Assembly: GCF_917563915.1 (NCBI RefSeq)
Contig: NZ_CAKJTI010000004.1
Span: 229,231 to 293,230 of the forward strand
Direction: 5' to 3'
DNA length: 64,000 bases
Origin: Bacillus rhizoplanae
Lineage (GTDB): Bacteria > Bacillota > Bacilli > Bacillales > Bacillaceae_G
The notes under the pieces are model-generated. The model was not told the DNA's origin and made no database searches. It worked only from the letters and a program-made list of their open reading frames with translations. Positions 36,020 through 45,894 of this stretch are shown piece after piece. The position numbers and the translations under genes were made by a program. The first letter of the stretch is position 1. Each line of letters starts with the position of its first letter.

Positions 36020-37237
36020 ATGAAAAAATTTAAAATCGCATCTTGCGCATTAGCAGCAGGATTTATGATGTTTTCAGTAGTAACACCAAATGCCTTTGCT
36101 GAAAAAAACGACGACGTAAAAACACAAATTCAACAACAAAATGACACTTTACATAACCAACAACAAGAACGTGATGGAATTCAAAAACAAATGGATGAAC
36201 TTAACAAGAAAATTACAGACATGGATAAGTCTGTCCAAGAAAACGAAGCTAAAATTGCTGAAACAAAGAAGCAAATTGAAGAAACACAAAAGTTAATTGA
36301 CCAAAAAGATAAAGAGATTGCAGATTTACAAACAAAAATTGCACAACGTGAAGAACTATTGAAGAAGCGTTTAGTTGCTCTTCAAGAGAAACCAAATACG
36401 AATGTTGTAACGGAAGTAGTTGTAAATTCTACAAGCTTTGCTGATTTACTTGATCGTTTAACTTCTGTTTCACAAATTCTTCAGTCTGACCAAGACATTA
36501 TGAAAATGCAGCAACAAGACCAAGATAAAGTGAAAAAAGATGTGGATCTTGTAAAAGCAAAACAAGCAGAATTAAAAGATGCACAAGCAAAAATTGAGGC
36601 TACACAGAAAGATTTAGATGCACAAAAAGCACAGCAACAAACAGCTGCAAATGATTTAAGTGCAAAAATGCAAACTGTTGTAAGCAGCATGACGAGCACA
36701 GAAGGTCAATTAAAGGATTTAGAACAACAAGCATTAGTTCTGCAACGTATATCTGAACAACAAGCAGCTGCAGCGGCTCCAGCACAAGCTCCAGCTCCAG
36801 CGCAAGCGCAAGCGAAAGCTCCTCAAAGTGGTGGCAATGGCGGTGGACAAACTGCGCAACCGAAACAACAACCAGAGAATACTGGTGGCGTAGTTGAAAA
36901 AGCAAAAAGCCTAGTTGGTATGAAATACGTATGGGGAAGTTCTTCTCCATCAAATGGCGGTTTTGACTGCAGTGGACTTGTATCTTATGTATATGGTTTA
37001 GGTCATCAAACTACAAGTAGTTTATGGGCTTCTGTACAAAAAATTAGTCCATCAGAAGCGCAGCCAGGCGATCTTATCTTCTTACAAGGTACATATAGAC
37101 CAGGTGTATCTCACGTTGGAATTTACATTGGCAATGGCCAAATGATTCATGCTGCTGATGAAAGCACGGGTGTTACTTACGGTAACGTAAATAGTTCGTA
37201 TAACCAAGCACATTTCTTAGGGTACGGTAGATTATAA
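36020..37237 (+). CDS. cwlO: CwlO/PcsB-type D,L-endopeptidase
   Basis: Secreted peptidoglycan hydrolase, 405 residues. Signal peptide to about residue 27 (AFA); long coiled coil (about 30-240, Gln/Lys/Glu rich); Ala/Pro/Gln linker; NlpC/P60 domain (about 290-405) with Cys317 (GFDCSGL), His365 (SHVGIYIG) and His377. This is the layout of CwlO, which FtsEX activates through the coiled coil; ftsEX lies 11 kb away. WalR-type boxes upstream fit. The RBS is weak (AAGCGG). Orthology to cwlO rather than a paralogue is likely, not proven. Confidence 0.88.
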   Translation: MKKFKIASCALAAGFMMFSVVTPNAFAEKNDDVKTQIQQQNDTLHNQQQERDGIQKQMDELNKKITDMDKSVQENEAKIAETKKQIEETQKLIDQKDKEIADLQTKIAQREELLKKRLVALQEKPNTNVVTEVVVNSTSFADLLDRLTSVSQILQSDQDIMKMQQQDQDKVKKDVDLVKAKQAELKDAQAKIEATQKDLDAQKAQQQTAANDLSAKMQTVVSSMTSTEGQLKDLEQQALVLQRISEQQAAAAAPAQAPAPAQAQAKAPQSGGNGGGQTAQPKQQPENTGGVVEKAKSLVGMKYVWGSSSPSNGGFDCSGLVSYVYGLGHQTTSSLWASVQKISPSEAQPGDLIFLQGTYRPGVSHVGIYIGNGQMIHAADESTGVTYGNVNSSYNQAHFLGYGRL

Positions 37238-37267
37238 GATTTGTGATGAATTAAAATAAGTGTATAA

Positions 37268-37310
37268 AGTCGATAGCTTACTATTTTAAGAGTAGGCTAT
37301 CGGCTTTTTT
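37268..37310 (+). terminator. terminator of cwlO-type gene
   Basis: Stem AGTCGATAGCTTACT/AGTAGGCTATCGGCT with G-T pairs, six T. Confidence 0.88.
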
Positions 37311-37367
37311 GATTTTTTACAAACTCTTTCAATCTTTTTATAGTGAAAATAGAAAGGGGGAGAGAGG

Positions 37368-38714
37368 ATGCTAGAAGGCCGACAGTTATTACTAGAGGAA
37401 GTATCCGTATCAGAGGAAGAACTTTATCAACTGGAACGAGATGGCTATATTTGTTATGAGCAAGGCGTTATAAAGAAAAACGCTCGTTATATGTGTCAGC
37501 GCTGCGGAAATGAAGAGCAGCGATTATTTTGTTCATTTCTATGTTATCGCTGCAATAAGGTGTGTGCGTATTGCCGGAAGTGCATCGTGATGGGAAGAGT
37601 GAGTGAATGTACGCAGCTCGTTCGCTGGATTGGTCCTATACAAAATAAAATCATAGCGAATTGTCTTGAGTGGAACGGTCAGTTATCAGAAGGACAACAA
37701 AAGGCTGCAGACGGAATTGTAAGGGCAGTGCAAAGAAAAGAATCCTTTTTCGTCTGGGCTGTATGCGGTGCAGGGAAAACAGAGATGTTATTTCATGGTG
37801 TACAAGAAGCCTTAAGTAAAGGAGAACGCGTTTGTATTGCGACGCCGCGGACGGATGTTGTCCTCGAACTTTATCCGCGTTTGCAGGAGGTATTCCCATC
37901 TGTTTCAGTGTGCGCATTATATGGTGGAAGTGAAGACTTATATAAAGAGGGGCAGCTCGTTATTTCGACAACTCATCAACTTCTTCGTTATTACAGAGCA
38001 TTTGATGTCATGATTGTTGATGAGATTGATGCCTTTCCTTATTCAATGGATGAAACGCTGCAATACGCAGTCGTCTCTGCTAGTAAAGAAAATGCTGCGT
38101 TTATTTATTTAACAGCCACTCCATCTAAAGACTGGCAGCGAAAGCTTCGTAATGAAAAACAAAAAGGAGTGATTATTCCTGCACGCTACCATCGATATCC
38201 CCTACCTACCCCTATTTTTCGCTGGTGCGGGAATTGGCGGAAATCCATCCAAAAGAAAACCTTACCTTCAATTATTTTGCGGTGGCTTCATGTATATCTC
38301 GAAAAGCAATATCCTATTTTTTTATTTGTTCCTCATGTTTGTTATGTAGAAGAAATTGTTTCTATTTTAAAATGTATTGATAATCGTATAGAGGGCGTGC
38401 ATTCGGAAGATCTGAAGCGAAAAGAAAAGGTGGCTTCATTCCGAAAGGGAGAGATTCCGTTATTAGTGACGACGACGATTTTAGAAAGAGGCGTTACCGT
38501 TTCGAATTTGCAAGTGGCAGTGTTAGGGGCAGAAGAGCATGTGTTTTCAGAAAGTGCGCTCGTTCAAATTGCAGGACGAGCGGGGCGTAGTAGTCATGCT
38601 CCTTATGGCGATGTCATCTATTTTCATTATGGAAAGACGGAGGCAATGGTTGCGGCAAAAAAACAAATTCAATCAATGAACAAACGAGCAAAGCAGGAAG
38701 GGTTGGTAGACTAA
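37368..38714 (+). CDS. comFA: ComFA, DNA helicase for transformation
   Basis: ATP-driven helicase needed for DNA uptake in competence. 448 residues. N-terminal four-Cys zinc region (CQRCGNEEQRLFC...CYRC...CAYCRKC, about 44-72); Walker A AVCGAGKTEM (about 138); DEAD-like motif VDEIDAFPY; TATP motif; helicase C domain with TTTILERGVTV and QIAGRAGRS. ATG follows GGGGGAGAGAGG. The stop overlaps the comFC start (TAATG). ComFB, present in B. subtilis, is missing. Confidence 0.95.
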   Translation: MLEGRQLLLEEVSVSEEELYQLERDGYICYEQGVIKKNARYMCQRCGNEEQRLFCSFLCYRCNKVCAYCRKCIVMGRVSECTQLVRWIGPIQNKIIANCLEWNGQLSEGQQKAADGIVRAVQRKESFFVWAVCGAGKTEMLFHGVQEALSKGERVCIATPRTDVVLELYPRLQEVFPSVSVCALYGGSEDLYKEGQLVISTTHQLLRYYRAFDVMIVDEIDAFPYSMDETLQYAVVSASKENAAFIYLTATPSKDWQRKLRNEKQKGVIIPARYHRYPLPTPIFRWCGNWRKSIQKKTLPSIILRWLHVYLEKQYPIFLFVPHVCYVEEIVSILKCIDNRIEGVHSEDLKRKEKVASFRKGEIPLLVTTTILERGVTVSNLQVAVLGAEEHVFSESALVQIAGRAGRSSHAPYGDVIYFHYGKTEAMVAAKKQIQSMNKRAKQEGLVD

Positions 38715-39421
38715 TGCATTGCCTTCTTTGTGATGATATTATCTCTGTTTTGCCGAGCTGGTTTTCTTTTTTTATTGAACAAGAAAAGGGATACGTATGC
38801 ACATACTGTGAACAAAAATTTTCTTATATTATAGGAGACATTTGTGCAGATTGCGGAAGATCCTTTCAGTATCTATCGGATGAATATAAGCAAGGTGAAT
38901 ATTGTAAGGACTGTTTACACTGGAAGCAAGATCCGCATTTTCAGCATGTATATGTAAAAAATCGATCTGTCTATGTATATAATGATTGGATGAAAGAAGT
39001 ATTAGCCCGTTTTAAGTTTCGCGGCGACGCCGCTCTTGTTCAAGTATTTGCTTCTTCTTTTGCGAATGTTTTTCGGCAGTATTTTCCCCATTGTGATTGC
39101 ATTGTTCCTATTCCCCTTAGTCTGTCTCGTAAATATGAACGAGGATTTAATCAAGCAGAATTGTTAGCGGCATGCTTATCTATTCCAATTGTGAAAACAT
39201 CACTTATGCGAAGCGATGCAGAGAAGCAAAGTAAGAAAACAAGAACAGAGCGATTGCAGCGTCCGCGGCCCTTTTATTTTGCAGAGGAAGAATCCTTTCA
39301 CGGAAAAGATATTCTCTTAATTGATGACGTATACACAACTGGGATTACGGTGCGTCAAGCGGCGCAATGCTTCTATGAACGAGGAGCACGGAATGTTTCA
39401 TCATTGACGCTTTGCCGCTGA
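38714..39421 (+). CDS. comFC: ComFC, phosphoribosyltransferase-like competence protein
   Basis: 235-residue protein needed for transformation. N-terminal zinc-finger-like Cys residues (CLLC, CTYC, CADC, CKDC), then a type I PRT domain with the PRPP motif ILLIDDVYTTGIT and KTRTERLQRPRPF. Translation is coupled to comFA. In B. subtilis flagellar genes follow; here a repeat and a lipase gene do. Confidence 0.94.
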   Translation: MHCLLCDDIISVLPSWFSFFIEQEKGYVCTYCEQKFSYIIGDICADCGRSFQYLSDEYKQGEYCKDCLHWKQDPHFQHVYVKNRSVYVYNDWMKEVLARFKFRGDAALVQVFASSFANVFRQYFPHCDCIVPIPLSLSRKYERGFNQAELLAACLSIPIVKTSLMRSDAEKQSKKTRTERLQRPRPFYFAEEESFHGKDILLIDDVYTTGITVRQAAQCFYERGARNVSSLTLCR

Positions 39422-39957
39422 ATTCTTGTTTGGTGTCCTCTTTGCTAATACAGTGCAGCTCAAATATTCTGGAATTTTTTTCACTTTTGGATACACACGA
39501 AATCCTTTCGGCCACTCTAACTACAATAAAGTGAAACTTCCATCAGTGGGGGTTTTCTTCCTCCCCCACTGATGGAAAGCTCTCACCAATCGGGCTTTTA
39601 CGGGCAGTTATCCCCCGCCTATCTTCTTCGCTTTTCTCTGAATTTTAAGGTGGGGGCTTACGGCCCGTTGATGCGGGATAAATCTTAAGTGCATTTTCTC
39701 AACGTGGATTGTAAATTTTTTAGAAGGTTTTTAAGAAATTAAGAAAGAATACGTTCATCACCATTAAGTGCAATTGGAAAATTGATGATTATGTAGGTAG
39801 AAAAATAATACGTTAATAAGTCGGGAAATTCAGATAAACATGAAGGTAGATTTTCTATTACATGTTCATCATTCCATCAACTACAAATTATAGGATGGAT
39901 TGAAGAATAACATATTTGCATGAAAATGGTAATTGAAAATTAAAAAGGGGGCCTGTT
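39422..39957. other. gene-free region after comFC
   Basis: About 535 bases: a full bcr1 (39526-39682) and an AT-rich leader of the next gene. No clear comFC terminator except the bcr1 hairpin. No gene seen. Confidence 0.55.
39526..39682 (+). repeat. bcr1, full length (157 bp)
   Basis: Intact: ATAAAGTGAAACTTCC, 13-bp hairpin CCATCAGTGGGGG/CCCCCACTGATGG, CACCAATCGGGC, inverted arms CCCCCGCCTATC...AAGGTGGGGG, and CCCGTTGATGCGGGATAAA. Carries the AAAGCTCTCACC linker variant. Confidence 0.93.
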
Positions 39958-41556
39958 ATGTTGCATAAGTTCAAACGGTTTCTCGCATTATTGACTGTTT
40001 TTATTTTTATTTCTTGTTCTTTTAGTATTTCGTCTGCTTCAGCTAGTTCTATGCAAATGTCTGGGGGGATTTTTCCGCCATCAGAATCGTTTACTCCCGG
40101 GGATTGGTTTCTAGGAGCGACTCCTGAGCATGATTCGAATAAACCACCTATCGTTTTCGTCCAAGGTAAGAATGGAAATGCTAAGGACTGGTACGGTGAA
40201 ACGGTCTATCACGGTATGAACGATATGTATAATTATGCTTACAATGCAGGTTATCAAACCGTTTTCGTTCAGCTGTATGATGCGGCTGGAAAGGGCTCAG
40301 CAAGTGAGTGGGACAATGGGCGTATGCTCGCTTCTATGCTGGAGCAAATCTATAATCATTTTGGTAAGAAGGTCAATATTGTCGCACACAGCAAAGGCGG
40401 ACCTGACACGCAAGCAGCGCTCGTTCACTACGGTGCAAGTCGCTTTGTTGGAAACGTAGTGACGCTCGCTTCCCCTCACTATGGCTCTAACTTAGCGGAC
40501 TTGGCGTACAGTTGGTGGGCAGGCTGGCTCGCTTCCTTGTTAGGACAACGGGATGACGGCACGTACTCTTTGCAGACAGGGGAAATGGCGCAGTTTCGTA
40601 ATATAACGGATAACAATCCAAACGCAAAGTTGAACCGTTATTATACGGCCGCGGGTACAAGCTGGGGACCTGCCTTCTCTGCGCTGTCTATGGGCGGACT
40701 TTATCTTTCTTGGTATGGTTCTAATGATGGGTTAGTTAATGAATGGAGCACGAAGCTTCCTTATGGAACGCATTTGTTTACGGATTCTAGTCTGGATCAT
40801 GACAGCATTCGAAAAGGATCAGCTGTATTTTCACGGATTGAGCCTTATTTGCGCAATACTTCTTCGTTTGCCTCTATTGCAAACGAAAATATATTTGAAG
40901 AATCACAAAAAAATCTGGCTGTTAATGCTAATCAAACGGTGTTAGGAGGACCGCTCACACCAAACAGTTGGGTGGAACAAACCTTTGCGATGGATACTGT
41001 AACAGATGGAAATATTTCTGTGTTGACTGCATCTCCAGACGTACAGATGCAGCTTATCGCTCCATCTGGCAAGGTGTACACCAATCAAAACAGCAAAGCA
41101 GCGACGGGAGAAGAATATGTGTATTTTAGCGGAGCGACAATCCGAACATTCCAGGTTGATCAAATGGAAGTAGGTGAGTGGCGCTTAAAGATGATGTCAC
41201 AAGCACAAAAAGATGCATATCTTATGCTAGCTAATTATAAACAGGTTGCACCGTTTACGTTAGAAATGCCGGGTAAAGTCAAGAAAAGTAAAGCGGAATT
41301 TAAGTTAAAGCAATCTACAAAACGTTCCCTACAGCAGGGGGATCTTTCCTTTGATGTACGCGTTGTAGATCGGGATGGGAATTTAGTATCGCACTCCAGT
41401 AAGCTGCAAAAGACAGATACAGTCACATTCACCGGGAATTTGCCAGATGTCGCAAAATCAGGTGTGTATAACGTAACGATTGATATTAGGGGGAAGAATA
41501 AAGAGGGAAAGGCATATACTCGGACGATTGTGCGTTCTGTGTATATTGAGAAATAA
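39958..41556 (+). CDS. secreted alpha/beta hydrolase (lipase/esterase-like)
   Basis: 532-residue exported hydrolase. Signal peptide to about residue 29 (SSASA). Alpha/beta hydrolase domain (about 55-300): PIVFVQGKNGNAKDW as the oxyanion strand, nucleophile Ser in AHSKGGPD (GxSxG variant A-H-S-K-G-G), VTLASPHYGSNLAD as in lipases; catalytic Asp probably in SNDGLVN and His in L-D-H-D-S. The C-terminal 230 residues look like beta-sandwich domains. GGGGG before the ATG. Closest in type to triacylglycerol lipases or PHB depolymerases; substrate open. It stands where B. subtilis has flagellar genes. Confidence 0.82.
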   Translation: MLHKFKRFLALLTVFIFISCSFSISSASASSMQMSGGIFPPSESFTPGDWFLGATPEHDSNKPPIVFVQGKNGNAKDWYGETVYHGMNDMYNYAYNAGYQTVFVQLYDAAGKGSASEWDNGRMLASMLEQIYNHFGKKVNIVAHSKGGPDTQAALVHYGASRFVGNVVTLASPHYGSNLADLAYSWWAGWLASLLGQRDDGTYSLQTGEMAQFRNITDNNPNAKLNRYYTAAGTSWGPAFSALSMGGLYLSWYGSNDGLVNEWSTKLPYGTHLFTDSSLDHDSIRKGSAVFSRIEPYLRNTSSFASIANENIFEESQKNLAVNANQTVLGGPLTPNSWVEQTFAMDTVTDGNISVLTASPDVQMQLIAPSGKVYTNQNSKAATGEEYVYFSGATIRTFQVDQMEVGEWRLKMMSQAQKDAYLMLANYKQVAPFTLEMPGKVKKSKAEFKLKQSTKRSLQQGDLSFDVRVVDRDGNLVSHSSKLQKTDTVTFTGNLPDVAKSGVYNVTIDIRGKNKEGKAYTRTIVRSVYIEK

Positions 41557-41678
41557 GATATGTCGAAAGGTACAATAAAAAGGCGACAAGTCTTCTTTGA
41601 CTTTGTACTTTTCCATTCGTTATATTCAAAGTATGGGGCAGGTACCCTTATTTTACAATTGAAGGGAATGGAAAGAAC

Positions 41679-41876
41679 ATGCAAGGAAAAGTAAAATGGT
41701 TTAATGCAGAAAAAGGTTTTGGGTTTATTGAGCGCGATGGCGGTGACGATGTTTTTGTTCATTTTTCAGCCATTCAGCATGACGGATATAAAGCGTTAGA
41801 AGAAGGACAAAAAGTTGAATTTGATATTGTAGAAGGTGCGCGTGGTCCGCAGGCAGCAAATGTTGTGAAGTTATAA
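41679..41876 (+). CDS. csp: cold shock protein
   Basis: 65-residue single CSD protein binding single-stranded RNA. RNP1 K-G-F-G-F-I and RNP2 V-F-V-H-F motifs intact in the usual [19 protein letters not shown] context. RNA chaperone function is expected. Which Csp paralogue it is cannot be told. Confidence 0.95.
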   Translation: MQGKVKWFNAEKGFGFIERDGGDDVFVHFSAIQHDGYKALEEGQKVEFDIVEGARGPQAANVVKL

Positions 41877-41920
41877 TTGAAACATGGTGCAGCTTCAAAG
41901 ACCAGCGTTTCACATAGGAG

Positions 41921-41952
41921 AGCCTCCGTTACATAGGTAACGGAGGCTTTAT
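41921..41952 (+). terminator. terminator of csp
   Basis: 12-bp perfect stem AGCCTCCGTTAC/GTAACGGAGGCT, ATAG loop. Confidence 0.92.
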
Positions 41953-41953
41953 C

Positions 41954-42008
41954 ATAAAGTGAAACTTCCATCAGTGGGGGGTCTTACTGCCCGTTAATGC
42001 GGGATAAA
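41954..42008 (+). repeat. bcr1, internally deleted (55 bp)
   Basis: ATAAAGTGAAACTTCCATCAG joined to TCTTACTGCCCGTTAATGCGGGATAAA; both ends kept. Confidence 0.85.
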
Positions 42009-42238
42009 CAAAGAGTTGTCAAAAAGTTGTAGTATTTTTGTAACTGATTCTTCACACTTATATATGATAACTACGATATGAATAGGATAAAATAATAATA
42101 GAAAAGAGATCATAGCTCTTTTTCTACAAAATTCGATAAAAAAATATCAATTTTGTCAAAAAATTTAAAAATGTAAGAAGGGTTTTTGATGTCTTTGTCG
42201 AAAACCTATACATAGGCTTGAAAGGAGGAGTTCATCTT

Positions 42239-42781
42239 ATGAAATTTAATATTCGTGGTGAAAATATTGAAGTAACTCCAGCATTAAAGGAATATGTAGA
42301 GAAAAAGCTAAGTAAATTAGAGCGCTATTTCGACGCTTTTCCAGAAATTAAGGTAAACTTAAAAGTGTACTCTGACAAGCAACGAGTGGAAGTAACAATT
42401 CCGTTTCCGGATTTCTTACTTCGCGCTGAAGAAACAAATAGCGATATGTATGCTGCTATTGATTTAGTCGTAGATAAACTTGAACGACAAATCCGTAAAC
42501 ATAAAACAAAAGTAAATCGTAAGTTACGCGAGAAAGGCACTACAAAAACAATGTTGATTCTTCCAGATCAACCAACTGTGCAAGAAGAGGTTGCTGAAGA
42601 TGAATTAGAACTTGTTCGTACAAAACGATTTGACTTAAAACCAATGGATGTAGAAGAAGCAATTTTACAAATGGACATGTTAGGCCATAACTTCTTCGTC
42701 TTTACAAATTCAGAAACAAATGAAACAAATGTTGTATATGGACGTAAGGATGGAAAATACGGTTTAATTGAAACTAAATAA
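42239..42781 (+). CDS. hpf: long-form ribosome hibernation promoting factor
   Basis: 180-residue protein that pairs 70S ribosomes into 100S dimers in stationary phase. N-terminal RaiA domain (about 1-100) starting MKFNIRGENIEVTPAL, variable linker, and the C-terminal dimerisation domain (about 120-178) with RTKRFDLKPMDVEEAILQM and VVYGRKDGKYGLIE. The ATG at 42239 follows GAAAGGAGGAG. Sits directly before secA as in B. subtilis (yvyD). Confidence 0.95.
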   Translation: MKFNIRGENIEVTPALKEYVEKKLSKLERYFDAFPEIKVNLKVYSDKQRVEVTIPFPDFLLRAEETNSDMYAAIDLVVDKLERQIRKHKTKVNRKLREKGTTKTMLILPDQPTVQEEVAEDELELVRTKRFDLKPMDVEEAILQMDMLGHNFFVFTNSETNETNVVYGRKDGKYGLIETK

Positions 42782-42790
42782 TAATATAAG

Positions 42791-42821
42791 AAAAACGCAG
42801 CTGTAATGGCTGCGTTTTTTT
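42791..42821 (+). terminator. terminator of hpf
   Basis: AAAACGCAGC/GCTGCGTTTT, 7-base loop, T run. Confidence 0.92.
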
Positions 42822-42888
42822 AGGTTATCGGGAACTTTCTGATAGCCGTTTTTGAGTCGTATATTGTAAACTCGCCAATAAATTGATG

Positions 42889-43147
42889 TTATCCCGCTAT
42901 TCGTGGACAGTAAGACCCCCGCCTTAAGATTTAGAGAAAAGCGAAGAAGATGAGTGGGGGCGTTTTCATGAGGACGCGTTTGGCCGATTGTTGTCATAGA
43001 TATAAAACAAGTGTTACAATTGTCAGTAGGTTTATCCTTTTTTAAGGAAAAGAATCCTATTTTTTAGCAAGGAAATGAGATTGAGTATTATAGCGACCAA
43101 TCAGTGAAAAGAGCAATAACGAATAACACTGATGGAAGTTTTATTTT
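42889..43147 (-). repeat. bcr1 remnants upstream of secA
   Basis: Left part 42889-42961 (TTATCCCGCTATTCGTGGAC, CCCCGCCTTAAG, GAGTGGGGG); right part 43095-43147 (GACCAATCAGTG, CACTGATGGAAGTTTTATTTTA). About 130 unrelated bases lie between. The right end stops about 8 bases before the secA RBS. Confidence 0.65.
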
Positions 43148-43169
43148 AATAAAAGAGGAGCGTATTCCC

Positions 43170-45686
43170 ATGATCGGTATTTTAAAAAAGGTGTTTGATG
43201 TAAATGAACGTCAAGTAAAACGTATGCAGAAAACCGTGGATCAGATCGAAGCATTAGCACCTCAAATGTCACCACTGACAGATGAACAATTAAAAGGAAA
43301 AACAGTAGAGTTTAAAGAGCGATTAACAAAAGGTGAAACAGTGGATGATTTATTGCCAGAAGCTTTTGCAGTTGTACGTGAAGCGGCAACACGTGTACTT
43401 GGCCTGCGTCCATATCCTGTTCAGTTAATGGGTGGTATTGCCCTGCATGAAGGGAATATCTCTGAGATGAAGACAGGGGAAGGTAAAACGTTAACTTCTA
43501 CATTACCAGTATATTTAAATGCCCTTACAGGAAAAGGTGTTCACGTTGTTACAGTGAATGAATACTTAGCGCAGCGTGACGCAAGTGAGATGGGACAATT
43601 ACATGAGTTTCTTGGCTTAACAGTCGGTATCAATTTAAATCATATGTCACGAGAAGAGAAGCAAGCTGCGTATGCTGCTGATATTACGTACAGTACGAAT
43701 AATGAGCTTGGATTCGACTATTTACGTGATAACATGGTGCTTTATAAAGAACAGCGCGTACAGCGTCCATTACATTTTGCCATCATCGATGAAGTAGACT
43801 CGATTTTAATTGATGAAGCACGTACACCGCTTATTATTTCTGGACAAGCGCAAAAGTCTACGGAATTATATTTATTTGCGAATGCATTTGTCCGTACATT
43901 AACGAATGAAAAAGAATATACATTCGATGTGAAAACGAAAAATGTTATGTTGACAGAAGAAGGGATCAACAAAGCAGAGAAATCATTCCACATTGAAAAT
44001 TTATTTGATTTAAAACATGTAGCGCTTCTTCACCATATTAACCAAGCGTTGCGTGCTCATGTTGTGATGCAGCGTGATACAGATTATGTTGTGCAAGAAG
44101 GCGAAATCGTAATTGTTGACCAATTTACAGGTCGTCTTATGAAAGGGCGCCGTTACAGCGAAGGATTGCACCAAGCGATTGAGGCGAAAGAGGGCGTAGA
44201 AATTCAAAATGAAAGTATGACGCTTGCGACGATTACATTCCAAAACTACTTCCGTATGTATGCGAAGCTTTCTGGGATGACAGGAACAGCGAAAACAGAG
44301 GAAGAAGAATTCCGTAACATCTATAATATGCAAGTTATTGTTATTCCGACGAATAGACCGATTGTTCGTGATGACCGTGCAGATTTAATTTTCAAAACGA
44401 TGGAAGGGAAATTTAATGCGGTTGTAAATGATATTGTTGCTCGTCATAAAAAAGGGCAGCCAGTTCTTGTTGGTACAGTAGCGATTGAAACGTCCGAGTT
44501 AATTTCGAAGATGTTAACGAGAAAAGGTGTGCGCCATAATGTCTTAAATGCGAAAAACCATGCACGCGAGGCAGAAATTATCACTGAAGCAGGTCATCCG
44601 GGTACAGTGACAATTGCAACGAACATGGCTGGACGTGGTACGGATATTAAACTTGCAGAAGGCGTACGTGAAAACGGTGGTTTATCTGTTATCGGTACAG
44701 AGCGTCATGAAAGCCGACGCATTGATAATCAGCTGCGCGGTCGTTCAGGACGTCAAGGAGATCCTGGTGTGACGCAGTTCTACTTATCAATGGAAGATGA
44801 ACTGATGCGCCGCTTCGGTTCTGATAATATGAAAGCGATGATGGATCGTCTTGGTATGGATGATTCTCAGCCAATCGAAAGTAAAATGGTATCTCGCGCT
44901 GTTGAATCTGCACAAAAACGAGTAGAAGGTAATAACTACGATGCTCGTAAGCAGCTTCTTCAATACGACGATGTACTTCGTCAGCAGCGTGAAGTTATTT
45001 ACAAGCAGCGTCAAGATGTAATGGAATCAGATAATCTGCGCGGCATTATTGAAGGAATGATGCATTCTACAGTAGAACGTGTTGTAGCTCTTCATACGCA
45101 AGAGGAATTAGAAGAAGAATGGAACATTGCTGGTCTTGTTGAATACTTAAATACAACTCTTCTACAAGACGGTGATGTGAAAGAAGAAGAATTACGCCGT
45201 TTAGCGCCAGAAGAAATGATTGATAGCATTTTTGCGAAAGTGAAAGAGCGTTACGACGAGAAGGAAGCACAAATGCCGGAAGCACAAATACGTGAATTCG
45301 AAAAAGTAGTTGTATTCCGCGTTGTAGACTCGAAATGGATGGATCATATCGATGCGATGGATCACTTACGTGAAGGTATTCATTTACGTGCATATGGTCA
45401 AATTGATCCGCTTCGTGAATATCAAATGGAAGGCTTTGCGATGTTTGAAGCAATGATTGCTTCTATTGAAGAAGAGATTTCTCGTTATATTATGAGAGCG
45501 GAAATCGAACAAAACTTAGAGCGTCAAGAAGTAGCGCAAGGAGAAGCGGTTCATCCAAAAGACGGAGATGGAGCTGGAGTTGCAAAAAAGAAACCAGTCG
45601 TAAAAGGTGAGCAAACAGGCCGTAACGATTTATGCACATGTGGCAGCGGGAAAAAATACAAAAACTGCTGTGGAATTGGGAAATAA
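43170..45686 (+). CDS. secA: preprotein translocase ATPase SecA
   Basis: Motor of the Sec pathway pushing preproteins through SecYEG. 838 residues. Walker A MKTGEGKT, Walker B region [25 protein letters not shown]-type motif [10 protein letters not shown], and the C-terminal zinc site [16 protein letters not shown] at 43170 after AGAGGAG gives the normal MIGILKKVF start; 22 upstream in-frame codons derive from bcr1 remnant DNA. Order hpf-secA-prfB as in other Bacilli. Confidence 0.98.
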   Translation: MIGILKKVFDVNERQVKRMQKTVDQIEALAPQMSPLTDEQLKGKTVEFKERLTKGETVDDLLPEAFAVVREAATRVLGLRPYPVQLMGGIALHEGNISEMKTGEGKTLTSTLPVYLNALTGKGVHVVTVNEYLAQRDASEMGQLHEFLGLTVGINLNHMSREEKQAAYAADITYSTNNELGFDYLRDNMVLYKEQRVQRPLHFAIIDEVDSILIDEARTPLIISGQAQKSTELYLFANAFVRTLTNEKEYTFDVKTKNVMLTEEGINKAEKSFHIENLFDLKHVALLHHINQALRAHVVMQRDTDYVVQEGEIVIVDQFTGRLMKGRRYSEGLHQAIEAKEGVEIQNESMTLATITFQNYFRMYAKLSGMTGTAKTEEEEFRNIYNMQVIVIPTNRPIVRDDRADLIFKTMEGKFNAVVNDIVARHKKGQPVLVGTVAIETSELISKMLTRKGVRHNVLNAKNHAREAEIITEAGHPGTVTIATNMAGRGTDIKLAEGVRENGGLSVIGTERHESRRIDNQLRGRSGRQGDPGVTQFYLSMEDELMRRFGSDNMKAMMDRLGMDDSQPIESKMVSRAVESAQKRVEGNNYDARKQLLQYDDVLRQQREVIYKQRQDVMESDNLRGIIEGMMHSTVERVVALHTQEELEEEWNIAGLVEYLNTTLLQDGDVKEEELRRLAPEEMIDSIFAKVKERYDEKEAQMPEAQIREFEKVVVFRVVDSKWMDHIDAMDHLREGIHLRAYGQIDPLREYQMEGFAMFEAMIASIEEEISRYIMRAEIEQNLERQEVAQGEAVHPKDGDGAGVAKKKPVVKGEQTGRNDLCTCGSGKKYKNCCGIGK

Positions 45687-45702
45687 AGAAAAGCGGAAGC
45701 GA
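45685..45702 (+). repeat. arm of the AAGAAAAGCGG repeat family
   Basis: AAGAAAAGCGGAAGCGACTC directly at the secA stop codon; related to 13870-13937 and 47906-48045. Confidence 0.5.
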
Positions 45703-45770
45703 CTCGTTCAGGAGGTTTTACCTCATGGATGGAAAATTTCCGTGAACATTCATATAATAACAAGAGATGA

Positions 45771-45799
45771 ACTCTCTCTCGCAAAAGCAGAGAGAGTTT
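45771..45799 (+). terminator. terminator of secA
   Basis: ACTCTCTCT/AGAGAGAGT stem with a 9-base loop, then TT; modest T run. Confidence 0.65.
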
Positions 45800-45813
45800 G
45801 CCTTGTTGTTCGT

Positions 45814-45857
45814 ATAAAGTGAAGTGGGTTCTTACTGCCCGCAAATAGCGGGATAAA
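45814..45857 (+). repeat. bcr1, internally deleted (44 bp)
   Basis: ATAAAGTGAAGTGGG joined to TTACTGCCCGCAAATAGCGGGATAAA; past the secA terminator and before prfB. Confidence 0.8.
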
Positions 45858-45894
45858 TGGGGAAGGTAATAGTAATTACATAGAGGTGACCAAA

